A DNA stretch of 13,867 bases from MGBC113645 sp036308445. Lineage in GTDB: Bacteria; Bacillota_I; Bacilli_A; Erysipelotrichales; Coprobacillaceae. Below are positions 1 through 6,683 of the stretch, piece after piece. Below the pieces are notes generated by a model. It made no database searches, was not told the origin of the DNA, and saw only the letters and a list, made by a program, of their open reading frames with translations. The position numbers and the translations under genes were made by a program. The stretch lies in the NCBI GenBank assembly GCA_036308445.1, contig JAXJVS010000054.1, positions 1 through 13,867 of the forward strand. The letters run 5' to 3'. Position 1 is the stretch's first letter, and each line of letters opens with the position of its first letter.

Positions 1-158
1 ACTGCCATAACTGTTTTACCCTGTAAAGTTAATGCAGCTGGAGTTGGCATTGTATAGATAGCCGCAAAAATCACTAATGCAACTAAGATTCCAGCAATTT
101 TCATCCAATCATTAAAAGACATTTTTTTGCTGTTATCTACAGTTTTTGAATCACCCAT
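1..158 (-). CDS. Anion permease of the DASS/CitT type, N-terminal fragment (3' part outside window)
   Basis: Only the first 52 codons are visible; the gene runs off the left edge. The peptide starts with a short polar stretch (GDSKTVDNSKK), then one hydrophobic segment at residues 20-36 ending in IYTMPTPAALTLQGK. A first membrane helix followed by a P-x-P...LT-x-x-(G/A) turn is typical of the divalent anion:Na+ symporter family (CitT, 2-oxoglutarate/malate and tartrate/succinate permeases), whose members move di- and tricarboxylates or sulfate across the cytoplasmic membrane. The start is well fixed by an AGGGAGGT ribosome site at 166-173, 7 nt before the ATG. The gene is divergent from the LysR regulator at 328, which fits a regulated organic-acid transporter. 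Substrate cannot be told from this fragment, and another 10-12 helix permease is possible. Confidence 0.6.
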   Translation of the reverse strand, partial: MGDSKTVDNSKKMSFNDWMKIAGILVALVIFAAIYTMPTPAALTLQGKTVMA

Positions 159-251
159 ACTCTTGACCTCCCTTACAAAATCATATAAAATTTAGTTATA
201 AACATATATACGTAGGTACCAATAATATACACATTTATACTGGGCAATACC

Positions 252-260
252 ATTATATCA
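252..260 (-). promoter_or_regulatory. Extended -10 promoter for the leftward anion permease
   Basis: Read on the minus strand the site is TGATATAAT, a perfect TATAAT with the TGn extension. No good -35 hexamer lies 17 nt upstream (TTTTAT), as is usual for extended -10 or activator-dependent promoters. Transcription would start near 245, giving a leader of about 87 nt before the permease ATG. The inverted repeat at 268-287 covers its -35 region. Confidence 0.55.
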
Positions 261-267
261 AACATTT

Positions 268-287
268 TTGGAATATAAAAATTCCAA
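268..287. promoter_or_regulatory. Inverted repeat in the LysR/permease divergent gap, candidate operator
   Basis: Perfect 7-bp arms TTGGAAT / ATTCCAA are separated by a 6-bp A-rich spacer. The site lies 8-27 bp upstream of the extended -10 of the permease and 41-60 bp upstream of the LysR start codon. LysR-type regulators commonly bind imperfect dyads between divergent genes, so it is the best operator candidate here. The even-length symmetry does not match the classic T-N11-A spacing exactly. It has no U tract and is not a terminator. Confidence 0.45.
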
Positions 288-327
288 TTACAACTATGCA
301 TATTACTTTTGGTTATAAGGAGGAACT

Positions 328-1230
328 ATGGACTTACAAAAAATGATTAATTTTTGTACCGTTTATGAATGCGGTAACATTTCTAAAGCAGCTGAAAAAT
401 TATTTTGTACCCAGCCAGCACTTTCTAAACAGATGGCTTCATTAGAAACAGAGCTAGGTTATCCACTATTTAATAGATTTGGAAAAAAGGTCGTTGTTAA
501 TGATAATGGTATTATATTTTATCGTTTTGCAAGAAATGTTATTAATGATTACACACTATTAAAAAGAGAACTTTACTTAAAAAACAATGAAAATGAACAT
601 GAAGTCCGATTTGGTGCAACAAACTTCATTGGAACATTCTTACTTCCTTCAATATTAAGAAAGTTTAAAGAAGATTATCCAATGACACCAGTTAACTTTA
701 TGATTGACTTTCTTCCTAATATCTTAGAATTATTAGATAAAGATGTTATCCATTTTGCGATTGTACCTGAAGATAATAGTTTATTTGAATCTGATGATTT
801 AATTCTTGATCCATTCTTACAAGATGAGTTCGTTTTAGTTTTTCCACCGCATCATCCACTTGCTGATAAAGAAGAAATATATGCTAAAGATATTATAAAT
901 TTTCCATTCTTAATTTCACAAGAATCTTCAGCAACTCGTCGATTCGTTACTGAAGCATTAAAAAACAATAATGTTGTATTAAAAAATATTGTAGATATGA
1001 ATAATATATATACTATTATTCAAGGAATTACTGATGGCTTAGGTATTTCTATCTTCTCCAAAAATGCAATTAAAACACAAGAAAAATTTGGATTATTAAA
1101 ATCCGCAACATTCAAAGACTTAACTTTAAATCGACAATTATATTTTGTCTATAAATCTAAACATACTTTCTTAGAAGATGAAGCACGTTTTATGAAAGAG
1201 TTTATTAAACATGTTCATAGGGAGGATTAA
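328..1230 (+). CDS. LysR-family transcriptional regulator
   Basis: At 300 aa this is the normal LysR length. The N-terminus (residues 1-60) carries the winged helix-turn-helix with the family hallmarks: F-x-x-V at the start, ISKAAEKLFCTQPALSKQ as the recognition helix, then LE-x-ELG-x-PLF-x-R at 39-50. Residues about 90-295 form the periplasmic-binding-protein-like effector domain (FGATNFIGTFLLP begins it). The protein would act in the cytoplasm as a tetramer that senses a small metabolite. The ATG is preceded by AAGGAGG at 317-323. It is divergent from the anion permease, so the permease, and possibly a carboxylate it transports, is the most likely target and inducer; that link is inferred from position. 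The deacetylase gene follows after 3 nt and is probably co-transcribed. Confidence 0.93.
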   Translation: MDLQKMINFCTVYECGNISKAAEKLFCTQPALSKQMASLETELGYPLFNRFGKKVVVNDNGIIFYRFARNVINDYTLLKRELYLKNNENEHEVRFGATNFIGTFLLPSILRKFKEDYPMTPVNFMIDFLPNILELLDKDVIHFAIVPEDNSLFESDDLILDPFLQDEFVLVFPPHHPLADKEEIYAKDIINFPFLISQESSATRRFVTEALKNNNVVLKNIVDMNNIYTIIQGITDGLGISIFSKNAIKTQEKFGLLKSATFKDLTLNRQLYFVYKSKHTFLEDEARFMKEFIKHVHRED

Positions 1231-1233
1231 AGA

Positions 1234-1986
1234 ATGAAAGTATTATTTAATGCTGATGATTTTGGTTTTTCTAAAGGTGTGAATTTAGGTATATTAGAAG
1301 CATTTCAACAGGGTGTTATTTCTTCTACTAGCTTAATGGTCAATATGCCAGGGTTTACTCATGCTATCGAACTAATGAAACAATACCCCGACTTATTAAA
1401 AGTTGGAATACATCTAGTCACTAGTGTCGAACACTCTATTTGTAAAGATTTAAAAACACTGACTGATAAAAATAACCATTTCTATCATAATCAGGATATT
1501 ATAAAAAATTGTCATATAGAAGAACTAAAGAAAGAATATGAAGCTCAATTATTAAGATTTCTAGATACTGGTTTTAGACCTACTCACATTGATTTTCATT
1601 GGTGTTTTTACCCAGTACAAATAGAAGCAGCTATGTATTTAAGCCAAAAATATAATTTACTAATAAGAGCTGAAAACAAAGATATGGAACAATTATTTAA
1701 AAACAATCATATTAGGCATAACATGAATATGATACAAGACTTCTATAATCTTGATATAGCTCAAATAACTCCAAAAAAACTGATTTCATTACTACAATAC
1801 GCAATAGATAATCATTGGGATAGTTGTACATTTGCATTACATCCAGCTTATGTAGATCAAACATTATTAGATTTAAGCAGTTATAATATTCAACGTGCTA
1901 AAGAATTTGCTTCATTAACTGATTCTACAGTTATTCAGTTTATTAAAGACAACAACATTGAAACAATCAGTTTTTTAGATGTATAA
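1234..1986 (+). CDS. YdjC/ChbG-family carbohydrate deacetylase
   Basis: The 250-aa protein has the family landmarks in order: N-terminal NADDFG (residues 6-11) with the acidic pair D8-D9, GIHL at 58-61, THIDFHW at 117-123 and ALHPAYVD at 201-208. In ChbG/YdjC enzymes the Asp and two His residues in these motifs hold a divalent metal. ChbG removes an N-acetyl group from chitobiose-type sugars; other members act on different acetylated sugars or are uncharacterised, so the substrate is open. No signal peptide is present, so it is cytosolic. Its ribosome site GGGAGG lies inside the last codons of the LysR gene, 3 nt upstream, suggesting translational coupling. ChbG genes usually sit beside sugar transport or glycosidase genes; none is visible here. 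A two-way terminator follows at once. Confidence 0.88.
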   Translation: MKVLFNADDFGFSKGVNLGILEAFQQGVISSTSLMVNMPGFTHAIELMKQYPDLLKVGIHLVTSVEHSICKDLKTLTDKNNHFYHNQDIIKNCHIEELKKEYEAQLLRFLDTGFRPTHIDFHWCFYPVQIEAAMYLSQKYNLLIRAENKDMEQLFKNNHIRHNMNMIQDFYNLDIAQITPKKLISLLQYAIDNHWDSCTFALHPAYVDQTLLDLSSYNIQRAKEFASLTDSTVIQFIKDNNIETISFLDV

Positions 1987-2014
1987 AAAGTCCATTAATC
2001 AATGGACTCTTTTT
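1985..2014. terminator. Bidirectional terminator between the deacetylase and the GNAT gene
   Basis: Arms AGTCCATT (1989-1996) and AATGGACT (2001-2008) form a perfect 8-bp stem with a 4-nt loop AATC. On the plus strand it is followed by CTTTTT; on the minus strand the mirror A tract gives TTTTT. It begins 2 nt after the deacetylase stop codon and contains the stop codon of the leftward GNAT gene (1995-1997), so it serves both convergent units. Confidence 0.75.
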
Positions 2015-2534
2015 CTAATAAATATGTATGATAAGGCTTATCATTAGGAGTTCTAAAACAATTTCTAACTTCTTGAAAACCTAGCTTTTTATAAACATAT
2101 TCACAATATTCATCATCTTCACATCTTGCAGCAATAAGATAAGGAATTTGTAATTCGTCAAAAGCATAATCAATAATAGCTTTTCCTACTTCTTGACCAT
2201 ATCCTTGATGCCATTGATGAGGCAAGAAAATAATAACAAACTGATAATGCTCTTTAAACTTATGAATTCCACAAACTCCTATAAAAGCATATTTATCCTT
2301 AGTAAAAATGGGAAATAAACACATTTTAGAATCTTTAAAATGTAATTTTTCCTTTCTTATAATTGAATCAATATCATCTTTAGTAAATATATATCTGGTC
2401 CAGTATGATGCAATGATTTCATTTCCAAATAATGCATAACCTAAAAATTCATCTTTTTCTTCCCATAAAGAAACAATTAAACGTTCTGTCTCAATATATG
2501 GTGTTCTCACTTTACCCCTTCTTTTTTCTCTCAT
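1995..2534 (-). CDS. GNAT-family N-acetyltransferase (RimJ/RimL-like)
   Basis: The 179-aa protein begins its fold with the ETERL motif (15-19) typical of the RimJ/RimL type of Gcn5-related acetyltransferases. The acetyl-CoA pyrophosphate loop is seen as QWHQGYGQEVGKA (107-119), and the C-terminal YKKLGF (about 148-153) is the usual last strand-helix signature. It would transfer acetyl from acetyl-CoA to an amine on a small molecule or a protein N-terminus; the acceptor is unknown. It is the last gene of the leftward operon. The ATG at 2534 lies inside the MalY gene (23-nt overlap) with AAGGA 8 nt upstream. A GTG at 2510, just after the MalY stop and preceded by AAGGGG, is an alternative start that loses only eight basic N-terminal residues. 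Confidence 0.87.
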   Translation of the reverse strand: MREKRRGKVRTPYIETERLIVSLWEEKDEFLGYALFGNEIIASYWTRYIFTKDDIDSIIRKEKLHFKDSKMCLFPIFTKDKYAFIGVCGIHKFKEHYQFVIIFLPHQWHQGYGQEVGKAIIDYAFDELQIPYLIAARCEDDEYCEYVYKKLGFQEVRNCFRTPNDKPYHTYLLEKESID

Positions 2535-3687
2535 CTAAAGCATCCTTCAATTGATCTAAAGCTTTTTTCAAAATAATTCTAGGACAAGCAACATTAAATC
2601 TTTCAAAACCACTACCACCAGTACCAAAAATATAACCCTCATCTAACCATAATTTAGCATCATTCAACATAAAAGACTCTAATTCATCATTATTCAATCC
2701 TAACGCTCTCATATCAACCCAAATTAAATATAATCCCTCTGGTTTTATAACTTTTATTTCTGGTATATTTTCTTCAAAAAATTGAGTCATATAATCAATG
2801 TTACCTTGAAGATAATCCAATAACTCATCAACCCATTTATGTCCATATGTATAAGCAGCTTGACAAGCATCTAAACCAAAGATATTAGGATCAGTAACAC
2901 CATTAGCATTTTTAGTATCTATAAACATCTTTCTCATTGTTCCATCAGCAATAATAATATTAGAAGTTTGTAATGCAGCTAAATTAAATGTTTTAGATGG
3001 TGCAGTACAAATCACAGCAAAATCTTTAAAAGATTCATCTACATTATAGAAAGGTACATGAACATTACCATCATAAACAAAATCCATATGAATTTCATCG
3101 CTAACAACCTTAACATTATGTTTTTTACAAATCATACCAATCTGATATAATTCTTCTTTCTTCCATACTTTACCAATAGGGTTATGAGGATTACATAAAA
3201 TAAATAACTTGATATTATTATCAATAATTGTTTTTTCAAACAATTCATAATCACAACTATATTCTTCATTAAAAACCAATGGACACTCAATGACATTTCT
3301 ATTATTTAAATGAATAGAAGCATCAAAAGGATAATACACCGGTTTCATAATTAATACATTATCGTTTTCCTTTGTAAAAGCTTTTACCGCTAATTTTAAT
3401 GCAGTAACAACTCCAGGTGTACAAACAATCCATTCTTTTTTAACATCAAAATGATGTCTATCTTTCATCCAATTGATAACTGATTGATAATATGTATCAG
3501 TAGGAGCAGCATATCCAAAAATACCATGTTCAGCTCTTTTAACTAAAACTTCTTTAATCTCTGGTAATGTTTCAAAGTCCATATCTGCAACCCACATTGG
3601 AATCATCCCATCTACTTGAGCTTTATCACCATCATATTTAACACTATTTGTTCCTTTTCTTTCAATTATCCTATCAAAATCATACAT
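2512..3687 (-). CDS. malY: MalY/PatB-type PLP-dependent C-S lyase (cystathionine beta-lyase) or aminotransferase
   Basis: The 391-aa length and fold-type I layout match the MalY/PatB branch of class I/II aminotransferases. Landmarks are the N-terminal PMWVADMDF (30-38), the family signature of MalY enzymes, then NPHNPIGKVW (166-175), SDEIHMDF (196-203) with the PLP-nitrogen Asp197, the Schiff-base lysine K232 in TAPSKTFN, and the carboxylate-binding R370 in FNVACPR. Such enzymes cleave cystathionine or cysteine-like C-S bonds to pyruvate, ammonia and a thiol, in the cytosol. Whether this one works in methionine supply or thiol release cannot be read from sequence. Its AGGAGGTA ribosome site overlaps the stop codon of the RNA methyltransferase 12 nt upstream, and its own end overlaps the GNAT gene, so it sits inside one operon. 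Confidence 0.9.
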   Translation of the reverse strand: MYDFDRIIERKGTNSVKYDGDKAQVDGMIPMWVADMDFETLPEIKEVLVKRAEHGIFGYAAPTDTYYQSVINWMKDRHHFDVKKEWIVCTPGVVTALKLAVKAFTKENDNVLIMKPVYYPFDASIHLNNRNVIECPLVFNEEYSCDYELFEKTIIDNNIKLFILCNPHNPIGKVWKKEELYQIGMICKKHNVKVVSDEIHMDFVYDGNVHVPFYNVDESFKDFAVICTAPSKTFNLAALQTSNIIIADGTMRKMFIDTKNANGVTDPNIFGLDACQAAYTYGHKWVDELLDYLQGNIDYMTQFFEENIPEIKVIKPEGLYLIWVDMRALGLNNDELESFMLNDAKLWLDEGYIFGTGGSGFERFNVACPRIILKKALDQLKDALDERKKKG

Positions 3688-3699
3688 TTTCTTTACCTC

Positions 3700-4431
3700 C
3701 TATCTTAGTACTGTTTTATCCTTAAAAGCCTCTTTAGAAAAATGAAACAACGCTATTCCTAAAGCCATTGACAAATTCAAAGAATCAATATCCTCACTAT
3801 GAGGAATAAAAACACTTTGTCCATAATCTAGATAATTATCACTTAAACCACTACTTTCATTACCAAATATGAGGGATATTAAATGATTATCAGTTACATT
3901 ATAAATATTTTTTGCACCTTTTAGCATAAAAGGATATAAATGATGATGTTTATATAACTGATAATATTCTTCAAAGCTATCAAAATACTGAATATTCATA
4001 TGAAACAATGAACCCATAGAAGATCTCACTACCTTTGGATCAAAAATATCTACCGCAGGCTTAATAATCGCAAGATTATGATAACCAAAACCAATCATTG
4101 TTCTTATCATTGTTCCCATATTTCCCATATCCATAGGATTAACTAAAACAACATGATTCTTATCTTCTAATACTGTTTCATATTTACGAAAAACCCCTAT
4201 AGCAAAACAATTTCCTTTGGGAGATAGTTTTTGAATTGTTTTATCATGAATATCAATAGGAATATGATATTTTGCACATAATTCCTTTATTTTAGGATAT
4301 CCTTTATTTTGTTCTATCGAGGAGTGTACGATAACTCTAATAACATTTTCACTTCTCTTTTCTAATAGTTCTATAGTTGGAAAAACTCCTAACGTATAGG
4401 AAGTTTCATCACCCTTTTTATAAACCTTCAT
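3700..4431 (-). CDS. SpoU/TrmH-family RNA 2'-O-ribose methyltransferase
   Basis: The C-terminal two thirds carries the three SpoU/TrmH (SPOUT knot) motifs. Numbered from the start chosen here they are motif 1 NPMDMGNMGTMIRT (98-111, Arg110), motif 2 IFGNESSGLS (188-197) and motif 3 IPHSEDIDSLNLSMA (209-223). Together they bind S-adenosylmethionine in a trefoil knot. The first 80 residues look like the small RNA-binding domain common in this family. The enzyme would 2'-O-methylate a ribose in tRNA or rRNA; the target is unknown. The open frame begins at 4449, but that ATG has no ribosome site, while the ATG at 4429-4431 has AAAAGGA 8 nt before it, so the latter is preferred. Even so, it overlaps the Sel1 gene by 14 nt, so translation is likely coupled. 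Confidence 0.88.
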   Translation of the reverse strand: MKVYKKGDETSYTLGVFPTIELLEKRSENVIRVIVHSSIEQNKGYPKIKELCAKYHIPIDIHDKTIQKLSPKGNCFAIGVFRKYETVLEDKNHVVLVNPMDMGNMGTMIRTMIGFGYHNLAIIKPAVDIFDPKVVRSSMGSLFHMNIQYFDSFEEYYQLYKHHHLYPFMLKGAKNIYNVTDNHLISLIFGNESSGLSDNYLDYGQSVFIPHSEDIDSLNLSMALGIALFHFSKEAFKDKTVLR

Positions 4432-5533
4432 TCCATTCATCCTTTTCATTAAACTTTGAATAATAATAAGTCGCTTGAGCTATATCTTTTTTAACATACT
4501 GTCCAAATTCATAAAACTTTCCTAACACCAGATAAGCATCTCTACATTTAAGATTAGCTGACCTTCTTATATATTCTAAGCCTTTATCAACATCTTTATT
4601 AAACCCTATTCCTTCTATCATCATTAATCCGATATGACAAAAAGAATCTGGCTGATTGAAATATGAAGCATAAGTTAAATACTTCTTTGCTTCTCCTATA
4701 TTTTTAGAAGTACCTTTTCCTTCTAAATAATAAGTACCTATTTTGAATAATGCATCTCTATCATAAGTATTAGCCGCTTTCGAATAATAATAAAAAGCTT
4801 CACCATTCATTTGATGACTTTGATAATAAGAGCCTAATGTTTTGTAAGCCTCATCAAAATGACATTGTTTTAAATAAACAAGTGCCATTCTCTCATTCAA
4901 TACATAACCCTTACCTTCTAAATAACACAATCCCATATAATAAAGACATTTTTCATCTTGCAATAAACATCCCTTTTCATAATAATCAATAGCTGCAACA
5001 ATATCTTCTTCTACCCCTAAACCATGTTCTAACATATAACCTAAATAGCTATAAACATCTTGATCACCATGATTTCCTAGATAAGAGAATAATTGAAAAG
5101 CTTCTTCAAAATCCTGATTAACGCCTTCACCTTCATAATAAGCCAAAGCAATCATTTTAATCTGATATAAAATCTGATTATCCAAAGCATTTTGTTTAAT
5201 CTCTTCAATATTCATAATACTCATATTTAAAACAACCTGATTTAAAGACTGTTCAATAACCCCTATACAAAAAACAGCTTCTTCCTGATTTACTTCTTCT
5301 TTATCTACAAAGTAATCTATCAATACTTTTTTATCAACAAGATGATTAAACAAAATCATATCATAAATACCACTTTTTATAGCTTTAACCAAAAGATAAC
5401 ATTCTTCTATCATATCTGGCGCTAAAGCATTAATCTTATCTTCAAATGCATCTAGATCACTAATAAGCAATTGTTTTGTATCCTTTAAATAATCACTAAA
5501 TACATCTACAATTCTAAGATCCATAATCTCCAT
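4418..5533 (-). CDS. Sel1-like repeat (TPR-type) protein
   Basis: The 371-aa protein has about seven degenerate Sel1-like repeats from residue 120 to 363. The clearest units have the YYEGEGV...DFEEAFQLF pattern: 132-150, LEHGLGV...DIVAAIDYY (168-185), LEGKGY (205-210), LEGKGTSKNIGEAKKYL (270-286), IEGIGFNKDVDKGLEYI (306-322) and FGQYVKKDIAQATYYY (343-358). The first 115 residues are helical and not recognisable. Sel1 repeats form a superhelix used as a protein-binding scaffold; no catalytic motif, signal peptide or membrane segment is seen, so it is probably a cytosolic adaptor. The start overlaps the 92-aa gene by 20 nt with only a weak ribosome site, which suggests translation coupled to it; an in-frame ATG lies three codons downstream. 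Partner and role are unknown. Confidence 0.82.
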   Translation of the reverse strand: MEIMDLRIVDVFSDYLKDTKQLLISDLDAFEDKINALAPDMIEECYLLVKAIKSGIYDMILFNHLVDKKVLIDYFVDKEEVNQEEAVFCIGVIEQSLNQVVLNMSIMNIEEIKQNALDNQILYQIKMIALAYYEGEGVNQDFEEAFQLFSYLGNHGDQDVYSYLGYMLEHGLGVEEDIVAAIDYYEKGCLLQDEKCLYYMGLCYLEGKGYVLNERMALVYLKQCHFDEAYKTLGSYYQSHQMNGEAFYYYSKAANTYDRDALFKIGTYYLEGKGTSKNIGEAKKYLTYASYFNQPDSFCHIGLMMIEGIGFNKDVDKGLEYIRRSANLKCRDAYLVLGKFYEFGQYVKKDIAQATYYYSKFNEKDEWNEGL

Positions 5534-5792
5534 TATTAATCTTCTTTACCACATCTAATTCCTTATTAGCATTCTCCATCAAAGATTCAAAATATTTCTT
5601 ATCAAAATCAGCACCTTGATCAATCAAATCAATAAGCTCTTTATAACTATCAACCACATTTTGCCATAAAGATTCTTTAATCACATAATCAATTTCATTA
5701 TGCGCCTGTTGACTTAACTTATTAACACTCTTATATTTTTCTTTAAAGACTGCATTATAATCAATCTTCTTTTTCCTAGAAAATAGTCCCAT
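5514..5792 (-). CDS. Uncharacterised small charged helical protein (92 aa), first gene of operon
   Basis: I do not recognise this family. The protein starts MGLFSRKKKIDY, a short hydrophobic-then-basic N-terminus, and continues as a highly charged, Lys/Asp/Glu-rich and probably all-helical chain without Cys, membrane segment or signal peptide. The start is secure: AAGGAGGT lies 7-8 nt before the ATG, and a good extended -10 promoter lies just upstream at 5817-5845. It heads the leftward five-gene operon and its 3' end overlaps the Sel1-repeat gene by 20 nt, which makes a physical or functional link with that scaffold plausible but unproven. Confidence 0.75.
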   Translation of the reverse strand: MGLFSRKKKIDYNAVFKEKYKSVNKLSQQAHNEIDYVIKESLWQNVVDSYKELIDLIDQGADFDKKYFESLMENANKELDVVKKINNGDYGS

Positions 5793-5816
5793 AAAACAAC
5801 CTCCTTATCTTTTTTT

Positions 5817-5845
5817 ATTATACCAAGATTTCAAATCAATTGTAA
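5817..5845 (-). promoter_or_regulatory. Promoter of the five-gene leftward operon
   Basis: On the minus strand the -35 TTACAA (5840-5845) and -10 TATAAT (5817-5822) are separated by exactly 17 nt, and the -10 is extended (TGG before TATAAT). Transcription should start near 5810, only about 17 nt before the 92-aa gene's ATG, so the leader is barely longer than its ribosome site. Confidence 0.7.
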
Positions 5846-5857
5846 ACATGTTATAAT
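5829..5857 (+). promoter_or_regulatory. Promoter of the rlmA/pseudouridine synthase operon
   Basis: TATAAT at 5852-5857 is preceded by TGT (5849-5851), forming an extended -10; the -35 position (TTTCAA, 5829-5834) is poor, as is common when the TG extension is present. The start point near 5864 leaves roughly 13 nt before the ATG, just enough for the GAGGTGA ribosome site at 5866-5872. It overlaps the promoter of the leftward operon, so the two polymerases would compete for the site. Confidence 0.6.
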
Positions 5858-5876
5858 GCTTAAGTGAGGTGAGAAT

Positions 5877-6683
5877 ATGCATAAACTAGCTTGTCCTAAA
5901 TGTCATAGTCAATTGACATTAGAGAACAAAACATATCGTTGTACAAACAATCATTGTTATGATTTATCAAAAACAAAGTATTTAAATCTATTATTAAACC
6001 CTGATAAATCTACAAATAATCCCGGAGATTCCAAAGAAAGTTTAATTTGTCGAAAAAATTTCTTAAACCAAGGATATTATGATGTTATATTAAATGAAGT
6101 TATTCAATGTATAAAAAAATATAATCCTACTCCTAATGATATATTAGATTTAGGATGTGGAGAAGGATATTATACAGCTAAAATGAAAGCAGTATTCGAA
6201 GAGTCAAATGTCTATGGCTTAGATATTTCTAAAGAGGCAATAAATATGGCTACTAAATATCGTAAAGATATTTATTGGTTAGTAGGTAATACAAAAAACT
6301 TACCTATTCTTGATCAGTCTATAGATATATTAACTGCTTTATTTACAGTTATTAATAAAGATGAAATAGAAAGAGTTTTAAATGATAATGGTTATCTTGT
6401 TCATGTTACGGCAAATAACTATCATTTAGTAGAATTTAAACAATTAATCTATGATGAAGTGAAAGTAAAATCTGATGAATTTATTAGATTACCATTTCCG
6501 GTTGTAGAAAGCTATGATTTTAAAAAGACAATTCATTTAAATTCTAGAGAAGATACAATTCATTTATTAGCTATGACTCCACATTACTATCATATCAAAA
6601 AGGAAAGAAGATATGTTTTAGATACTTTAGGTGAATTTGATGTCACTATTGATATAAGAGTGACTGTATATAAGAAACCATGA
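5877..6683 (+). CDS. rlmA: 23S rRNA (guanine-N1)-methyltransferase RlmA
   Basis: The 268-aa protein shows the two-part build of RlmA. An N-terminal zinc finger has C6-x2-C9, C22 and H26 (C27 adjacent) as likely ligands. It is followed by the conserved linker YLNLL (35-39) ... GDSKE ... RKNFLNQGYYD (59-69). The Rossmann methyltransferase domain has ILDLGCGEGYY (89-99) as the S-adenosylmethionine loop and D116 in YGLDIS as the ribose-binding acidic residue. RlmA enzymes methylate N1 of G745 (Gram-negative type) or G748 (TlrB-like Gram-positive type) in 23S rRNA at the peptide exit tunnel, which affects macrolide binding; which base is used here cannot be decided from motifs. The gene ends in an ATGA overlap with the pseudouridine synthase, so the two are coupled. 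Confidence 0.88.
   Translation: MHKLACPKCHSQLTLENKTYRCTNNHCYDLSKTKYLNLLLNPDKSTNNPGDSKESLICRKNFLNQGYYDVILNEVIQCIKKYNPTPNDILDLGCGEGYYTAKMKAVFEESNVYGLDISKEAINMATKYRKDIYWLVGNTKNLPILDQSIDILTALFTVINKDEIERVLNDNGYLVHVTANNYHLVEFKQLIYDEVKVKSDEFIRLPFPVVESYDFKKTIHLNSREDTIHLLAMTPHYYHIKKERRYVLDTLGEFDVTIDIRVTVYKKP

Noticed and set aside
201..226. ATATATACGTAGGTACC region as a riboswitch or T-box leader of the permease
   Set aside because: The predicted leader is under 90 nt, lacks a terminator hairpin, and shows no T-box or known riboswitch core; only the short GGTACC palindrome is present.
4418..5533. Sel1-repeat gene as a repeat-born recombination hotspot or toxin-like surface protein
   Set aside because: The repeats are degenerate at DNA level, with no near-identical copies, and there is no signal peptide or C-terminal toxin domain.
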